Origin: Candidatus Zixiibacteriota bacterium
Lineage (GTDB): Bacteria > Zixibacteria > MSB-5A5 > GN15 > JAAZOE01
Reading direction: 5' to 3'
DNA: 64,000 nucleotides
NCBI GenBank assembly: GCA_030668485.1
Contig: DAOUTW010000008.1
Span: forward strand, 1-64,000
Of the stretch, positions 1 through 9,487 are shown piece by piece. Below the pieces are notes generated by a model, which was not told where the DNA came from, ran no database searches, and worked only from the letters and a program-made list of their open reading frames with translations. Each line of letters begins with the position of its first letter. The stretch's first letter is position 1. Position numbers and translations under genes: made by a program.

Positions 1-894
1 CTAAATCGTCTGAAAATACTTATTGTCAACACCGAGGCTTAATCAGAAGATGAGAAAAAGTTACTTCCTCTGGTGCCTCCATCTGTGTAAAATAATAACC
101 CCTTTACCAACACTTTTTGGTCATTATGCCCGCGATGACGAGGTAATCAGTGGGTCAAGACCCTTACCGTAGGGCAGGATCCATGCGATCCTGACTCTTA
201 CATTGGCGGGATCTCCCTCGAAAGACTCGGGACCTGCGGCACGGATCCCACCCTACAATACTCTGCATGGATATATAACTCAATAAAACGATTCTGGCAA
301 GACCCTGCCGGATAACAGCGATCAATCGTTTCAACTAATGACCATTACCAATGTAGGGGCGACTCGAGAGCCGCCCTTGAGGGCCGTTCACGAACGGCCC
401 CTACGGTATAGCCGAATTTGTTGCATTTTTTGTGGGTTGGTAGACGCCCTCGTCGGCCCAACCTTCACCGCGCGGCCGGGAACCCTTTCCCGACCAATTT
501 CCCATCATGAATGATGGGCCACCCGCCTCTGGTCTTGGCCCGCTATTGTCCGCCGCGGCGGATAACCTGACAGCCACCGATCAACCACAAGAATGGATTC
601 CCGCATCCGCGAGAATGACAAAATATTAACCGTTTGTGGGCGGCAGACCTCCCGGTCTGCCCCAGCCTTCACCCCGCCGTCGGTAATCCTTTCCCGACCG
701 TTTTCCCATCATAAATTGTGAGCCACCCGCCGTAAGACCCTGCGGAACAGGTAATCGCCGGGCAGCCACGAAACAGGTAAGTGTATGTATTTTACATACA
801 CCCGGTGTCATTTTATGTCCCATAATGGATTGTCGTGCTTGGGATTGTAGGGGATTTGGCTTTGTTTGCTCATTTTTAAAGTTTTTTCTTTTTC
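1..894. repeat. Repeat-rich intergenic region
   Basis: No convincing gene lies here. The stretch holds short palindromic units of the kind scattered between genes in many genomes. The clearest is at 353-404: GTAGGGGC at 353-360 pairs with GCCCCTAC, and a 9-bp stem GGGCCGTTC/GAACGGCCC (381-389 with 392-400) is nested inside it. A GCAGACC/GGTCTGC palindrome lies near 643-660. The only open frame (626-898, minus) is built from these repeats and shows no protein-like composition. Confidence 0.6.
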
Positions 895-1458
895 TCACTC
901 CGCTTCCTTCGCTTTGCGATGGTATTGGATTCGGTAAAGTGTTTTCAGGGCGCGAGATAACTCGCGATTAAGGCGCAATTCGTAACGCAGCAAGTTGGTC
1001 GCGATATTTTCATTCGGGATAGCGTTTTTACCGATACAGGTTTTGCGCAGGCGTCGCATATCATCCTCGGACAGTTCTTCCTCGGTCTGGTCGATATAGC
1101 TGGATAATCCGATATGGATGCGGACATCACTATCGATATCTTCCAGTTGGCGTTCGATCTGGGCGGTTTCGGCCAGAGTAACGCGGCGTGAGCGCCAGAT
1201 GCAATTGGCGACGGTTCGAACGAGGGTGTTTTCCAGTACGCCCTCCGGAGCGAGTTCTTTTTCGAGATCGAGGACGAGGTTGAGGTATTCGGATTGATCC
1301 TCTTTCAAATTAGGCGAATTGAGGATGAGGGCGTTGCTATAGAGGCCGTGTTTGACGGCGTTTTGTGAGATGGTTTGTTTGCCTTCTTCGGATTTTGGGC
1401 CGGTTGATTTTTTGGCATTTTGGCGGTTGGACTGTTTTTTCTTTTCAGTCACTCGCAT
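895..1458 (-). CDS. NARKSTGP-motif hypothetical protein
   Basis: A 187-residue soluble protein with no signal peptide or membrane segment. Its N-terminus is very basic and carries the motif RQNAKKSTGPKSEEGK followed by QNAVKHGLYS. This signature is familiar from a large, often multicopy family of unknown function in environmental bacteria. The rest is charged and predicted helical, with many Arg and Glu. The ATG is preceded at 8 nt by a strong GGAGGAGG site that can be folded into a hairpin (separate entry). No function is assigned; the family's frequent association with repeats leaves a mobile or nucleic-acid-binding role possible. Confidence 0.7.
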   Translation of the reverse strand: MRVTEKKKQSNRQNAKKSTGPKSEEGKQTISQNAVKHGLYSNALILNSPNLKEDQSEYLNLVLDLEKELAPEGVLENTLVRTVANCIWRSRRVTLAETAQIERQLEDIDSDVRIHIGLSSYIDQTEEELSEDDMRRLRKTCIGKNAIPNENIATNLLRYELRLNRELSRALKTLYRIQYHRKAKEAE

Positions 1459-1469
1459 AGGACAGACCT

Positions 1470-1507
1470 CCTCCCCTTTCTTTTCAGGCTTTTATTAAAG
1501 GGGGAGG
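1470..1507 (-). promoter_or_regulatory. Hairpin over the ribosome binding site
   Basis: Read on the minus strand, CCTCCCCCTTT (1507-1497) can pair with AAAGGGGAGG (1479-1470), with one bulged base. The 3' arm overlaps the GGAGGAGG ribosome binding site of the downstream 187-residue gene. The fold would hide the site and could act as a translational switch. There is no T-run, so it does not look like a terminator. This is read from pairing only. Confidence 0.4.
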
Positions 1508-1915
1508 CTTCTGGATTAACAGTGATTTACTGTTGAATTTGTTGGCAGGGCCACTTTTTGGCTGTCGCGCGGATGAGCTAAGCTGAGCCTAAAATGCGGA
1601 ATTATAGGGAGTGAAAATGTACTGAGGTAGAGAAGAGAACGCAGCGAGGTTGTCAAACCGAGCGTGCCGGGTATCCCGGCGGAAAATGGTATTGTTCCTA
1701 TGTTAATATTGGGTTATATTGTCTGAGTTAGTGGGGAAGGCATCTTATGGCATCGACAGCATGACAGAAAAACGGAGAACCTGCAGGATGCTGTGGGGCA
1801 CCAGGCAAGGTATTACTTGAAATTGATGTCTCAGAATAAAAATATAAACCCACCCTGAGGGTGGGGTACAAAGTGCTCAATCTGGAGACGGCCAAACCCG
1901 GCCCCTGCCACCAGC

Positions 1916-3076
1916 CTATTGCGGGAAGACTATATAAAATGTGCGGGAACCGAAGTGGAGAGCATCGTGGTGATTCATGTAGGCTAACGAAACCTGGATC
2001 GAATCACTGCTCGTTGCGATTGATTCCAGATCGATATCGTCAGGGCCGCCGCCGGTCAACGATCTTTTCAATAGCAGCGTCCACCAACCGGTCATGCGGT
2101 TGAAACTGGAAAAAGCTTTGACATCGGCAATCGACCCGGAGGCATCATCATGCACAATATGCGCCGGAATGATGACGCCGTTCGCCCATATCTTACTGGT
2201 ATCAAAGGCAACCGTATCGGCTGCATGGAGAAATGGTTTGAACACTTCGTTAGAGTCTTTATGCATATATATCGGTCTATTATATAGGACATCAAAATAA
2301 TTGGTAAATATTTCCTGAGTTGCAGCGTCGATCATGCGCCCTTCGGCGCTCCACCATTCATCCTGAGCCAGCAGGACCGGGTCGGTTTTGGCTAATTGCC
2401 AGTGCCAAACATCGACATGCCCGCCGCCGGTAGTCCACATCCGGTCACCGTTCTCATCAGGAATAAGGTGGCACATGCTGCGGCAGTCGGCTTTTTCGTC
2501 GCCGTTATCACCAGCATCCCACATGATAGCGAAACGGTCCTGCATCCACCAGGTGGTAACGATGGTGTCATTGGGAGAATCAGGGTCAATGTAGAATTCA
2601 AATCGCTTGCGAGACCAGATATCCGTGGTATCAAAGGTTGTATCAGGCGGGACTACGGTGGTGTCGATAGAATATTTTATCGAAAACAGGTGTACCGCCG
2701 GGTTGCTCCATTGGCTGTACGATCTCTCCGAAGCGATACGATTATCGACCCAGCGGGCGCGAAGGTATAGATCATTACCCGATTTTACTGCCTGCAGCAG
2801 AACCGTCTGGGAATCGATTTCGGCGGAATCAGCGATAAAGGCGGAGTCGCTGACTTTAATACCTCCGGTGACGACATCGTCCCAGATAGCATTAACGGGA
2901 TCGTCCATCGGCGGCGCGGTTGGTGATTGGTATACCTGAACTCGTCCGTAGACGATTAGCTCGACGTCGCCGTAGCTTCCGGGGTCCTCACATCCTGTGA
3001 AAAGACCCAGTGATACTATCAGAGCGGCAAGAATAACCGCCTGGCCGCAATATGATCGAAGCTCGCTTTTTATCAT
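1916..3076 (-). CDS. Haem-binding lipoprotein, ethylbenzene-dehydrogenase-related domain
   Basis: A 386-residue exported lipoprotein. A hydrophobic N-terminal segment ends in the lipobox-like LFTGC, so it is probably anchored in an envelope membrane. The body resembles the ethylbenzene dehydrogenase-related haem-binding domain (EB_dh): a beta-rich start with a metal or haem ligand region and the motif VDVWHWQ. It also has a c-type-like site CRSMCH, with three residues between the cysteines instead of the usual two. A second copy of the family (8346-9464) shares the same architecture and the same CX3CH spacing. A role in periplasmic electron transfer is inferred. It is divergent from the ComM-like gene across a 210-bp region. 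Confidence 0.75.
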   Translation of the reverse strand: MIKSELRSYCGQAVILAALIVSLGLFTGCEDPGSYGDVELIVYGRVQVYQSPTAPPMDDPVNAIWDDVVTGGIKVSDSAFIADSAEIDSQTVLLQAVKSGNDLYLRARWVDNRIASERSYSQWSNPAVHLFSIKYSIDTTVVPPDTTFDTTDIWSRKRFEFYIDPDSPNDTIVTTWWMQDRFAIMWDAGDNGDEKADCRSMCHLIPDENGDRMWTTGGGHVDVWHWQLAKTDPVLLAQDEWWSAEGRMIDAATQEIFTNYFDVLYNRPIYMHKDSNEVFKPFLHAADTVAFDTSKIWANGVIIPAHIVHDDASGSIADVKAFSSFNRMTGWWTLLLKRSLTGGGPDDIDLESIATSSDSIQVSLAYMNHHDALHFGSRTFYIVFPQ

Positions 3077-3226
3077 AATCGTTATACATCCCTTTACCGG
3101 TTTGGGCTCAATAAAACCAAGCCAAAATACCAGACTCGAACCGTTTGCGCAAGGCGAAAAGAGCCCCCGGCGATGAGAGGTTTGAAAATCGGGTCAAAAA
3201 AAATAAGAATTAGGCCTAAAAGTGAT

Positions 3227-3254
3227 TTGAATTCGGGTATACTATTATTATAAT
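3227..3254 (+). promoter_or_regulatory. Sigma-70-type promoter for the ComM-like gene
   Basis: TTGAAT at 3227-3232 and a perfect TATAAT at 3249-3254 are separated by 16 bp. They lie about 32 bp upstream of the ATG at 3286, giving a short leader. It is in the divergent region between the haem lipoprotein and the ComM-like gene. Confidence 0.6.
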
Positions 3255-3285
3255 TGGATATTATCTTAATGCAGAAAGTTGGGGC

Positions 3286-4821
3286 ATGTTAGCAAAAATA
3301 GTTTCCGCCGCCACGTCGGGGATCGACGCTTATAAGGTCGATGTCGAGGCAGACGTGCAGCAAATGCTGCCTTCGTTTGTCACGGTTGGGCTGCCCGACG
3401 CCGCCGTCAAGGAATCCAAAGAACGGGTTCAATCGGCTATCAAGAATTCAGATTTCTTTTTTCCGGCCAAGAAAATCACGATCAATCTGGCTCCGGCAGA
3501 TATCAAAAAAGAAGGTTCAGGGTTCGACTTGCCTATCGCGGTCGGAATCCTTGCCGCCACCGGCCAGATATTGCGTGACGAGTATGACGAAATAGTGATG
3601 GTCGGTGAGCTGGCTTTGGACGGCCAGATCCGACCGGTGCATGGTATTTTGCCGATGGCGATTCACGCTTCCCAAAATGGTCTCAAGAAAATGATTGTCC
3701 CGGTGGAGAACGCCAAAGAGGCCGCGATGGCTCAGGAAATCGAGGTCTATCCGGTCAAAACATTGACCGACGCGATCGGATTTCTTGAGGGGGCGATTGA
3801 TATCGCACAGTTCAAGATCGACATCGATTCGGTGTTTGAACAGTCACGGCGATATGACGTCGATTTTTCAGATGTACGCGGTCAGGAATCGGCCAAGAGA
3901 GCATTGGAAGTATCTGCCGCCGGTGGGCATAATATTATATTGGTCGGACCGCCGGGGTCGGGCAAGACGATGATGGCCCGGCGATTGCCGACGATCCTGC
4001 CGAATATTTCGCTCGCCGAGGCTCTGGAGACGACCAAAATTCATTCGGTGGCTGGCAGATTGCCCAAAGATACGCCGCTGGTAGCCACGCGGCCTTTTCG
4101 TGACCCTCATCATACGATATCCAATGCCGGACTTATCGGCGGCGGGAGTATTCCGAAGCCGGGTGAGGTATCTTTGGCGCATCATGGCGTGTTGTTCCTC
4201 GATGAGATTGCCGAGTTTCGCCGGGAGGTGCTGGAGGTTTTGCGTCAGCCGCTGGAGGATGGATTGGTGACAATTTCTCGGGCGGCGATGTCGCTGACAT
4301 ATCCGGCCAATTTTATGCTGGGAGCGGCAATGAACCCCTGCCCCTGCGGCTATCATGGCGACAACAGCCATGAATGTACCTGCAGTCCGGCCCAGATTCA
4401 GAAATATATGTCGCGGCTTTCGGGGCCGTTGATGGACCGGATCGATATTCATATCGAGGTTCCGGCGGTCAATTTCAAGGAGTTGTCATCGGATGCCTCA
4501 GGGGAGAAATCAACTGTGATTCGTGACCGGGTTAATCGGGCGCGGCAGATGCAGTTGGATCGGTTCAAGGAATTTGACTCGATTTTCTGCAATGCTCATA
4601 TGGAATCGCAGATGATTCGGGAGGTTTGCACGATTGACGAGAAGGCGAAATCATTATTGAAGCTGGCGATCACCAAGCAGGGGTTGTCGGCTCGGGCCTA
4701 CGACCGGATATTGAAAGTATCTCGGACGATTGCCGACCTGGATGCCGCTGACCAAATCGACACGCCTCATATCGCCGAGGCGATAGGCTATCGGTCGCTT
4801 GACAGAAATTTGTGGATGTGA
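3286..4821 (+). CDS. comM: ComM/YifB-family AAA+ ATPase (Mg-chelatase-like)
   Basis: A full-length 511-residue protein of the YifB/ComM family. In naturally competent bacteria ComM is a hexameric helicase that promotes branch migration during recombination of transformed DNA; in other hosts the role is less certain. Domain order is typical: an N-terminal Lon-like (ChlI) domain (about 1-170), then an AAA+ ATPase core with Walker A GPPGSGKT at 221-228 and Walker B VLFLDE at 302-307. A Cys cluster (NPCPCGYHGD, then CTC) and the C-terminal Mg-chelatase subdomain follow. The ATG at 3286 is chosen for family-length agreement; its ribosome binding site is weak. No other competence gene is nearby. 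Confidence 0.93.
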   Translation: MLAKIVSAATSGIDAYKVDVEADVQQMLPSFVTVGLPDAAVKESKERVQSAIKNSDFFFPAKKITINLAPADIKKEGSGFDLPIAVGILAATGQILRDEYDEIVMVGELALDGQIRPVHGILPMAIHASQNGLKKMIVPVENAKEAAMAQEIEVYPVKTLTDAIGFLEGAIDIAQFKIDIDSVFEQSRRYDVDFSDVRGQESAKRALEVSAAGGHNIILVGPPGSGKTMMARRLPTILPNISLAEALETTKIHSVAGRLPKDTPLVATRPFRDPHHTISNAGLIGGGSIPKPGEVSLAHHGVLFLDEIAEFRREVLEVLRQPLEDGLVTISRAAMSLTYPANFMLGAAMNPCPCGYHGDNSHECTCSPAQIQKYMSRLSGPLMDRIDIHIEVPAVNFKELSSDASGEKSTVIRDRVNRARQMQLDRFKEFDSIFCNAHMESQMIREVCTIDEKAKSLLKLAITKQGLSARAYDRILKVSRTIADLDAADQIDTPHIAEAIGYRSLDRNLWM

Positions 4822-4835
4822 GAGGTGGATTAATA

Positions 4836-4883
4836 TAGATTATGATCAGGAAGCCCGCCACGGCGCGTGACCGCTGGGGTAAT
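4836..4883 (+). repeat. Direct repeat, left copy, flanking the DUF2779 gene
   Basis: An imperfect repeat of about 45 bp, sharing CGCCACGGCG and GTGACCGC with the copy at 6382-6430. The two copies bracket the DUF2779 gene in the same orientation. It could be a dispersed intergenic repeat or the footprint of gene insertion. Confidence 0.55.
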
Positions 4884-4920
4884 AGGAGTGTGCGCAGAAT
4901 TGACTGGAAGGAGATAATAC

Positions 4921-6384
4921 GTGGCATATTTGACGAAATCTAAGTTTCTGGCGGGGATGCAGTGTAAGAAAAGATTATGGCTGCAGGTCAACCGCAAAGA
5001 TTTGATTCCCACTATAGATGTTTCCGGGCAATATCGAATCGATACCGGTAACCTGGTCGGACTACTGGCGTGTCAGGCATATCCGGAAGGTACGCGAGCC
5101 GACTCCGCTGCCGGGGATTTGGTTTTGGCGGCCGAAAATAGTCAGGCATTGATGGAAGACGAAGCTATTCCGGTTCTATTTGAGCCGACTTTTGTTTTCG
5201 AAAATCAGGCAATGCGAGCCGATATCATGATCCGGACCGAAAACGGCAAATGGGATTTGCACGAAGTGAAATCATCGACGGGCGAAAAGGAAGAACATTT
5301 TTACGACGTCTGGTTTCAGCATAATCTGCTAAAAAGTAAAGGCATCCAGATCGATCGGTACGGCCTGACCTATCTGAACAAGGATTTCATTTACGATGGC
5401 GGTGAGCACGACCTCGATCAGCTTTTTGTTTTCAAGGATTTCAGCGATAAACTTCCGGGGCTTGATAATGTTTTGACACCGGCGTTGGATACTTTCAAGC
5501 AGGTAATGGCAAAGGATGAGGAACCGCAGATTGACATGTCCAAGCATTGCAAGGGATGTGAGTTCTTCGAATATTGCAGCATTAACAAACCCAAATATTG
5601 GATATATTATCTGCCCCGGATTAACGAGCCGAAATGGGAAAAACTGACCGAATTGGGCATCGAGGATATCGCCGATATCCCGGAGGACTTCCCCCTGAGT
5701 CCGACTCAGCAGACAGTGCGTGAGGCCACGGCCAATAATAAGACATTCATTTCACCGGGAATGGGCGAGGCTTTGGAGCAGGTGCAATATCCGCTTTACT
5801 TTCTTGATTTTGAATCATTCAACGAAGCGATACCTCGTTATGCCGGATGTAAGACGTATCAACAAATCGTTTTTCAATGGTCATGCCATATTGTCCATGA
5901 AGATGGCACGGCAGAGCATAAAGAATTTCTACATAACGACGACAGCGACCCGCGAAAAGCATTTATAGAGGCGATGCTGAAATGTGTGGGGACCGAGGGC
6001 AGTATTATTCATTATGCATCATTCGAGAAGGCGAGGTTGAACGAGCTGGCCAAAACATTCCCTGAGTATGCAGATAAAATCGCGGCGGTGGTCGAGCGTT
6101 TGTATGATCTTTACGCGGTGATCAGCAAGAACTATTATGATCCCAAGTTCAGAGGATCGTTTTCGATCAAAAAGGTTTTACCGGTTTTGGTTCCGGATCT
6201 TTCATATGAGGGTCTGGAGATCGGTGAAGGCGGCACGGCGTCGGTTAAATATCTCGAAATGGTCAATCCGGAAACGGAGTCGGAGATAAAGGAAAAGATT
6301 CGGACCGCGCTTCTCGTATATTGCAAGCTCGATACTAAGGCGATGGTAAGGATTTGGCAGACGCTGAAGGAGACGGAAGTGTAG
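4921..6384 (+). CDS. DUF2779 protein: Cas4-like Fe-S nuclease plus DEDD exonuclease-like domain
   Basis: A 487-residue protein matching DUF2779 in layout. It starts at GTG 4921, 9 nt after a GGAAGGAG site. The N-terminal half has the traits of a RecB/Cas4-type nuclease: D101 and E115-x-K117 (PD-(D/E)XK), plus four cysteines, C15, C210, C213 and C219, spaced as in the Cas4/AddB [4Fe-4S] cluster. The C-terminal half begins with YFLDFESF near 293-300. Its D296-x-E298 resembles the first motif of DEDD (RNase H-like) exonucleases. A role in DNA processing or repair is inferred. The gene is bracketed by imperfect direct repeats (4836-4883 and 6382-6430), so acquisition by transfer is possible. Confidence 0.8.
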   Translation: MAYLTKSKFLAGMQCKKRLWLQVNRKDLIPTIDVSGQYRIDTGNLVGLLACQAYPEGTRADSAAGDLVLAAENSQALMEDEAIPVLFEPTFVFENQAMRADIMIRTENGKWDLHEVKSSTGEKEEHFYDVWFQHNLLKSKGIQIDRYGLTYLNKDFIYDGGEHDLDQLFVFKDFSDKLPGLDNVLTPALDTFKQVMAKDEEPQIDMSKHCKGCEFFEYCSINKPKYWIYYLPRINEPKWEKLTELGIEDIADIPEDFPLSPTQQTVREATANNKTFISPGMGEALEQVQYPLYFLDFESFNEAIPRYAGCKTYQQIVFQWSCHIVHEDGTAEHKEFLHNDDSDPRKAFIEAMLKCVGTEGSIIHYASFEKARLNELAKTFPEYADKIAAVVERLYDLYAVISKNYYDPKFRGSFSIKKVLPVLVPDLSYEGLEIGEGGTASVKYLEMVNPETESEIKEKIRTALLVYCKLDTKAMVRIWQTLKETEV

Positions 6385-6430
6385 ATTGCGGTCAGAAAGC
6401 CTCGCCACGGCGGGTGACCGCGAAGGGAAT
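6382..6430 (+). repeat. Direct repeat, right copy, flanking the DUF2779 gene
   Basis: The second copy of the repeat at 4836-4883. It begins inside the stop codon of the DUF2779 gene and ends about 75 bp before the next gene. Confidence 0.55.
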
Positions 6431-6505
6431 CGTTTTATTCCTTCTAATAATGAACAATAATTTCCGATTGACAATCTGGCTTTTATCGGTACATTCACCA
6501 CCAGA

Positions 6506-8269
6506 ATGGACAAGAATGCAAATAATAATCAGGATTCGGCGAACTCGCTGGAAAAGCTGAAGCTTCTGGCTGAGGCGGCTCATTTGCTCAACTCCACCAT
6601 CGAGTATGAGGAGTTGATGAAGAACGTGCTCCAACTGGTGAGGCGAGCGGTCAATGCCGAGGCGGCTATCGTTTTCCGGTACGATCCGGCATTTGAAGAT
6701 CTGCGAATCCGGTTTTATTCCGGCGACGACGAGCCCCATCAGTTGACAATACCACTCGGCAAAGGTTTTGTAGGCTGGGTAGCCGAACATAACGAACCGA
6801 TTATGACCAATGCACCTCTGGAAGATTCACACTATTCGCCGGAAATCGCTGAGCTAAGGGGCGGCGCTCTCAGGTCGATCCTCTGTTACCCGCTTCTCCT
6901 GAGAGGGAAATTTTTCGGGGTGGTCGAGGCTATCAATAAGCGGGACGGCGAGTTTGACCAGTCGGATCTGGAAACGCTGGATGTGCTTTCCGATCAGATC
7001 GCTCTGGCAATAAACAATGCCCTATTGTATCGCACCTCCAGAAGGCAGGCGCTTCAACGCAAAACCCTGTTCGAAGTAAGTAAACATTTGATGTCGTCGC
7101 TCAACCTCGATGAAGTATTGCATAATATTCTGGTGGCTTTGGGGAGAGTAGTCGATTTTGAGGCCGGCGGTATTTACCTGATCGAAGATAAAACCGGCGA
7201 TGTCGAATCGATTACATCGCTGGGATATAAAGCAGCGAAGGAATCCAATCTTCACTTGAAAATCGGAGATGGAATTGTCGGGTCTGTGGCCCGTACCGGT
7301 GAGGCGGAAATTATTCCGGATGTCAGGAATGACAGCCGCTATATCGATGCTCGTTCGGCGACCAGGTCGGAGATCGTGGTGCCGGTAATGTCCGACGGCA
7401 AGATGGTAGGCGTTCTCAATCTGGAAAATGATGAAGTCGATGCCTTTTCCGATGAGGATCTGGAGATACTGTCGACTTTTGCTTCACAGGCAGCGATCTC
7501 GATTGAGCGGGCGCGGATGCATAAGTATATACTGGAGCAAAAAAAGATCGAGGAACAGCTCTCGATTGCTCGGGCCATTCAGGGCACCTTCCTGCCTAAA
7601 AAGGTGCCGGAGATAAAGGGTTATGACATTTGGGGCGCCAATATTCCCTCCGGCGAGGTCGGCGGCGATTACTATGATTTCATCCGGATCGTCGATAATC
7701 AGTTGGGGATTGCTATCGCCGATGTCTCCGGTAAGGGGATTCCGGCGGCCTTGATTATGGCTTCGGTGCGGGCTTCTCTGATTGCCGAGATTCGGAATAA
7801 TTATGCCATCCGCAGTATCTGCCAGAAAGTCAATAACCTGTTGTGTGAGTCGCTGGAACCGGAGAATTTCGTAACCGCCATTTACGGTGTCCTCGATACC
7901 AAGAATTCGATATTTACCTTTTCTAACTGCGGACATAATCCGGGGATCATTCTTCGAGCGGACGGCACCGTGGAAGAGCTGACCGAGGGCGGCTTAATCC
8001 TCGGTATCCGGCCCAATTCCAAATATGAAGAGCGTCCGGTATATATCAATCCGGGGGATATTCTTTGTCTTTATACTGACGGTGTGACCGAGGCGGAAAA
8101 CAGCCAGGGTGAGCAGTTTGAAGAAACACGGATATTGGATATTCTCAAGAAATATAATTCCTTGAGTTCGACCGAAATCGGAAATAAAACCATCAAGGCG
8201 GTCGGGACTTTCGCCGACGAGAAGTATTCGATGGATGACCTGACATTGATCATTGTAAAAAGATTATAA
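6506..8269 (+). CDS. GAF-GAF-SpoIIE serine phosphatase (RsbU-like)
   Basis: A 587-residue cytoplasmic sensor phosphatase. Two GAF domains (about 20-175 and 190-340) should bind a small ligand or sense redox state. A linker helix leads into a PP2C/SpoIIE domain (about 380-585) with the metal-binding GGDYYD, DVSGKG and, near the end, DGVTEA. Such enzymes dephosphorylate anti-anti-sigma proteins of the SpoIIAA/RsbV type and so control stress or lifestyle switches. No anti-sigma kinase or STAS partner is encoded nearby, so its target lies elsewhere. A second SpoIIE-type phosphatase is at 40878-43262. The start has no clear ribosome binding site and may be off by a few codons. Confidence 0.9.
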   Translation: MDKNANNNQDSANSLEKLKLLAEAAHLLNSTIEYEELMKNVLQLVRRAVNAEAAIVFRYDPAFEDLRIRFYSGDDEPHQLTIPLGKGFVGWVAEHNEPIMTNAPLEDSHYSPEIAELRGGALRSILCYPLLLRGKFFGVVEAINKRDGEFDQSDLETLDVLSDQIALAINNALLYRTSRRQALQRKTLFEVSKHLMSSLNLDEVLHNILVALGRVVDFEAGGIYLIEDKTGDVESITSLGYKAAKESNLHLKIGDGIVGSVARTGEAEIIPDVRNDSRYIDARSATRSEIVVPVMSDGKMVGVLNLENDEVDAFSDEDLEILSTFASQAAISIERARMHKYILEQKKIEEQLSIARAIQGTFLPKKVPEIKGYDIWGANIPSGEVGGDYYDFIRIVDNQLGIAIADVSGKGIPAALIMASVRASLIAEIRNNYAIRSICQKVNNLLCESLEPENFVTAIYGVLDTKNSIFTFSNCGHNPGIILRADGTVEELTEGGLILGIRPNSKYEERPVYINPGDILCLYTDGVTEAENSQGEQFEETRILDILKKYNSLSSTEIGNKTIKAVGTFADEKYSMDDLTLIIVKRL

Positions 8270-8345
8270 TTGCTTTCTTGACAAATAGGCGCAGGCACCC
8301 TTAATTAAGATTAGTATCTTATCTCCATTTAACCGGGAGGCTATA

Positions 8346-9464
8346 ATGATTCGTAAATTACTATCGTTGGCTATCTTGCTGGCTTGTATCGCTACCATGC
8401 AGATCGGCTGCGGGTCGGATGATGATGAGGGAAACGGTCCGGTGATCGTTCCGCTGCCGCGGGTGGTTGTGGCTGCTCATATGGATCCGACGTTTGACGA
8501 TGCTATCGATTCTCCGGTTTGGGACTCAATTGACGCTGTAGCCGTTCCGATCGGTACCAAAACCGATTATAATGCCGGTTCCCCGAATGTCAGCGCCACT
8601 GAGGTGCAGATGAAAGCGTTGATTGCCGGAGATTCAGTGTTGTATATCTGGGCTCAATGGAGCGATGTCTCGGAAAGTAATCGTTTCGGGCAGCTGCATG
8701 CCACTTATGCCGGTCCTTCGAGCCTTCCGGGCTGGGACACAGATACTACGGTGTTATATAACGAGGACAGGATTTTTATCTTATTCGACAACGGTGCAAC
8801 CAGTGGCGCCGATTGCGCCAGTTATTGCCATGGACCGGCCAACAGCCTTCAGAAGAATTTTTACGGTTCAGCCGGTGATGATGTTGATATCTGGCAATGG
8901 AGAGCTCAGCGCACCGGTATAGTATCTTATGCCCTGGACATGCATTTGACCGACACGATGATTACCCAAGATCCGTATGCCGAACGGACCGACGAATTTC
9001 AACATGGCGACACACTCATCTATGATAATTACTTCTTTGGCAATGAAAATACCCTCCCGGCCGTACACCCATTTCAAATGCACATCGACGGCCCTGCCTA
9101 TGAAGGCCCGGGATTGCTGCAGGGTGACTATGTTGGCTTCGATAAGAATCTGGAATGGGTTGTCGTACCGGGTGATACTATGATTCCGCCCTATGGTAAA
9201 GATGTACCCGGCTATTACTTCGTTCAGAACCTGCTTGCGATCCAGGAAGACAAGGGTTCGATCTGGGATGTCAGGGCGGTTTCGGATTATGATGCCGGAC
9301 TGGATAAATGGACCGTTGTTTTCCGGAGGTTGCTGACGACAGCCGACGTCGATGATATCGACTTCTCGACGATAAACGACTCTTTGGAGATATCAATCGG
9401 CTTAACGAATAATTCCGGTATCGATCATAAAGGCACAGCGCCGTTTTATATGATCTTCCAGTAA
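8346..9464 (+). CDS. Haem-binding lipoprotein, ethylbenzene-dehydrogenase-related domain (paralogue 2)
   Basis: A 372-residue lipoprotein with lipobox MQIGC after a hydrophobic signal. It starts at an ATG behind a GGGAGG site. It parallels the 1916-3076 protein throughout: VWDSID near the start of the beta domain, WAQWSD, an acid-rich segment followed by CASYCH (again CX3CH), DIWQWRA, and a conserved C-terminal strand region. This is the EB_dh haem-binding architecture, and a periplasmic electron-transfer role is inferred. The gene is followed directly by a strong terminator, so it is transcribed alone or as the last gene after the phosphatase 76 bp upstream. Confidence 0.75.
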   Translation: MIRKLLSLAILLACIATMQIGCGSDDDEGNGPVIVPLPRVVVAAHMDPTFDDAIDSPVWDSIDAVAVPIGTKTDYNAGSPNVSATEVQMKALIAGDSVLYIWAQWSDVSESNRFGQLHATYAGPSSLPGWDTDTTVLYNEDRIFILFDNGATSGADCASYCHGPANSLQKNFYGSAGDDVDIWQWRAQRTGIVSYALDMHLTDTMITQDPYAERTDEFQHGDTLIYDNYFFGNENTLPAVHPFQMHIDGPAYEGPGLLQGDYVGFDKNLEWVVVPGDTMIPPYGKDVPGYYFVQNLLAIQEDKGSIWDVRAVSDYDAGLDKWTVVFRRLLTTADVDDIDFSTINDSLEISIGLTNNSGIDHKGTAPFYMIFQ

Positions 9465-9487
9465 GAAAAATACCGCTCGAAAGTCTG

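Noticed and set aside
626..898. 90-codon open frame on the minus strand
   Set aside because: It is made of palindromic repeat sequence and has no protein-like pattern, though it overlaps the preceding stop by 4 bp.
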